In this document: positions 62,201-64,000 of the stretch, piece after piece | Numbering within the stretch: the first letter of the stretch is position 1 | How the letters are laid out: the number at the start of each line of letters is the position of its first letter | Source of the DNA: Symbiodinium natans | Lineage: Eukaryota; Sar; Dinophyceae; Suessiales; Symbiodiniaceae | NCBI GenBank assembly: GCA_905221605.1 | Contig: CAJNDS010000680.1 | Location: forward strand, 623,204-687,203 | Length of the DNA: 64,000 nt | Direction of reading: 5' to 3' | Program-made: the position numbers and the translations under genes | The notes under the pieces: generated by a model | Database searches by the model: none | What the model was told of the DNA's origin: nothing | What the model saw: only the letters and a program-made list of their open reading frames with translations

Positions 62201-64000
62201 AAAGAAAAAGCGTCACGCGCTTGGCCAAATGGGTGTCACGCGCTTCGGGCCTGTGGTCTCCGATCATGAACACAATTGGGGCCATTGGGGCCGGGTGGGT
62301 GTCACGCGCTCGGGCCTGCAGTCTCCCATGGTCTCCTATCATGAGCGCAATTGGGGCCAATTGGGGCTGGGTGTCCGATCATGAGCACAATTGGGGCCAT
62401 TGGGGCCGGGTGGGTGTCACGCGCTTCGGGCCTGTGGTCTCCCATGGTCTCCGATCATGAGCTGGGTGGGTGTCACGCGCTCGGGCCGGGCTTCGGGCCT
62501 GTGGTCTCCCATGGTCTCCGATCATGAGCACAATTGGGGCTATTGGGGCCGGGTGGGTGTCACGCGCTCGGGCCTGCAGTCTCCCATGCTCTCCGATCAT
62601 GAGCACAATTGGGGCCAATTGGGGCCGGGTGGGTGTCACGCGCTTCGGGGCCTGTGGTTTCCCACGGTCTCCGATCCTGAGCGCAATCGGGGCCATTGGG
62701 GCCGGGTGGGTGTCACGCGCTCGGGCCTGTGCTCTCCCACGTGGTCTCCGATCATGAGCACAATTGGGGCCAATTGGGGCCGGGTGGGTGTCACGCTTCG
62801 GGGCCTGTGGTCTCCATGGTCTCCGATCATGAGCACAATAGGGGCCAATAATTGGCGGGCGGGAATTGGCGGGCGGGTGTCACGCGCTTCGGGCCTGTTG
62901 TCTCCCATGGTCTCCGATCATGAGCTGGGTGGGTGGCACGCGCTCGGGCCTGTGGTCGTGGGCGGGTGTCACGCGTTTGGGACCTGGTCTCCCACGGTCT
63001 CCGATCATGAGCACAATTGGGGTCTCCCATGGTCTCCGAGGCCTGCGGTCTCCCATGGTCTCCGATCATGAGCGCAATTGGGGCCAATTGGGGCCGGGTG
63101 GGTGTCACGCGCTTCGGGGCCTGTGGTCTTTCACGGTCTCCGATCATGAGCGCAATTGGGGCCATTGGGGCCGGGTGGGTGTCACGCGCTCGGGCCTGTG
63201 CTCTCCCACGTGGTCTCCGATCATGAGCACAATTGGGGCCAATTGGGGCCGGGTGGGTGTCACGCGCTTCGGGGCCTGTGGTCTCCATGGTCTCCGATCC
63301 TGAGCACAATAGGGGCCAATTGGCGGGCGGGAATTGGCGGGCGGGTTGTGGTCTCCCATGGTCTCCGATCATGAGCTGGGTGGGTGTCACGCGCTCGGGC
63401 CTGTGGTCGTGGGCGGGTGTCACGCGTTTGGGACCTGCGGTCTCCCACGGTCTCCGGTCGTGAGCACAATTGGGGCCTCCCATGATCTCCGATCATGAGC
63501 CGGGTGGGTATCACGCGCTCGGGCCTGTGGTCGCAGGCGGGTATCACGCGTTTCGGGCCTGCGGTTTCGCACGGTCTCCGATCATGAGCACAATTGGGGC
63601 CATTGGGGGCCGGGTGAGTGTCACGCGCTTCGGGCCTGTGGTCTCCCATGGTCTCCCATGGTCTCCGATCATGAGCACGAATTCCGATCATGAGCACAAT
63701 TGGGGTTATTGGAGCCTTGGGTGTCACGCGCTTCGGGCCTGTGGTTTTTCCCTCAGAATGGGGTCCGTGGTCTTTCATGGTCTCCTCATGAGCGCAATAG
63801 GGCCGGGTGGGTGTCACACGGTCCATGGTTTCCAGGGTCTGTGAAGTGGTTGGGAGGGTGTCACGCGCTTGGGTCCGTGATCTCCACAGTCTCGGATCAT
63901 GAGCGACAGGGCTGGGAGGGTGTCACGCGGGGCTGGTCTCCGATCATGAGTGCAGTGGGCTGGGTGGGTAGAGGGTGTCACGCGCTTGGATTCGTGGTCT
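62201..64000 (+). repeat. Satellite array, unit about 70-95 bp, running off the window
   Basis: Tandem, variable copies built from GGGTGTCACGCGCTCGGGCC, TGGTCTCC, GATCATGAGCACAATTGGGG and CCAATTGGGGCCGGG blocks. Long stop-free frames here on both strands are by-products of the repeat. Copies become more degraded toward 64000. Confidence 0.93.

Noticed and set aside
62390-63840. Open frames of 188-226 codons on both strands
   Set aside because: By-products of the satellite unit; no non-repetitive protein content.

Overview
The window holds two kinds of DNA. Positions 88-21839 are an AT-rich, densely coding block of viral-type genes. It is bounded by identical-looking 318-bp terminal inverted repeats and a 5-bp target duplication (ATAAT). 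The rest is GC-rich eukaryotic chromosome. The host is most likely a dinoflagellate, probably Symbiodiniaceae-like: its genes are cut into short exons with many GC-AG introns and a G after the acceptor, TTTAGGG/CCCTAAA telomere-type repeats are scattered inside introns and between genes, and several exons read like protein families I associate with that group. The host assignment is inference.

Element (88-21839, about 21.75 kb). This is an integrated Polinton-like virus (PLV/Maverick type). The left arm, read leftward, carries a 1311-aa replication protein (papain/OTU-like Cys-His region, family B DNA polymerase, SF1 helicase, C-terminal Zn/HNH-like module), a retrovirus-type (rve) integrase and small zinc-finger or charged proteins. 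The middle and right carry the particle genes: packaging ATPase (rightward), a tail-fibre-like protein with an S74 chaperone end (leftward, frameshifted), the putative major capsid protein (leftward), a lipase-like protein (leftward), the minor capsid/penton protein (rightward) and three rightward structural or accessory proteins. Between 18.3 and 21.2 kb lies a different-looking cargo segment with a truncated ubiquitin fused to an acidic protein and a protein with two tandem repeats. Short TATATA tracts lie just upstream of most start codons, and a hairpin module recurs upstream of three leftward genes. The genes together provide integration (integrase plus ITRs), protein-primed-type replication (PolB plus helicase) and capsid building and filling (MCP, penton, ATPase). 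No Ulp1-type capsid protease was recognised.

Host part (21845-64000). Recognisable rightward genes are a YEATS-domain gene running directly into a divergent sirtuin (26.0-28.9 kb), a GFA/CENP-V-like (DUF6151-like) protein (30.8-31.5 kb), an ankyrin protein (33.5-34.4 kb), fragments of unknown genes, a Clp1-like RNA kinase/cleavage factor (45.4-49.2 kb) and a non-canonical poly(A) polymerase/TUTase (58.7-61.7 kb). Between them are long gene-poor stretches with interstitial telomere-type arrays, minisatellites, a 2.1-kb AT-rich element with inverted ends (40.37-42.51 kb), two copies of a MITE family, and a satellite array (62.2-64.0 kb) that runs off the window. All coordinates were worked out by eye; exon borders in the host part are approximate.
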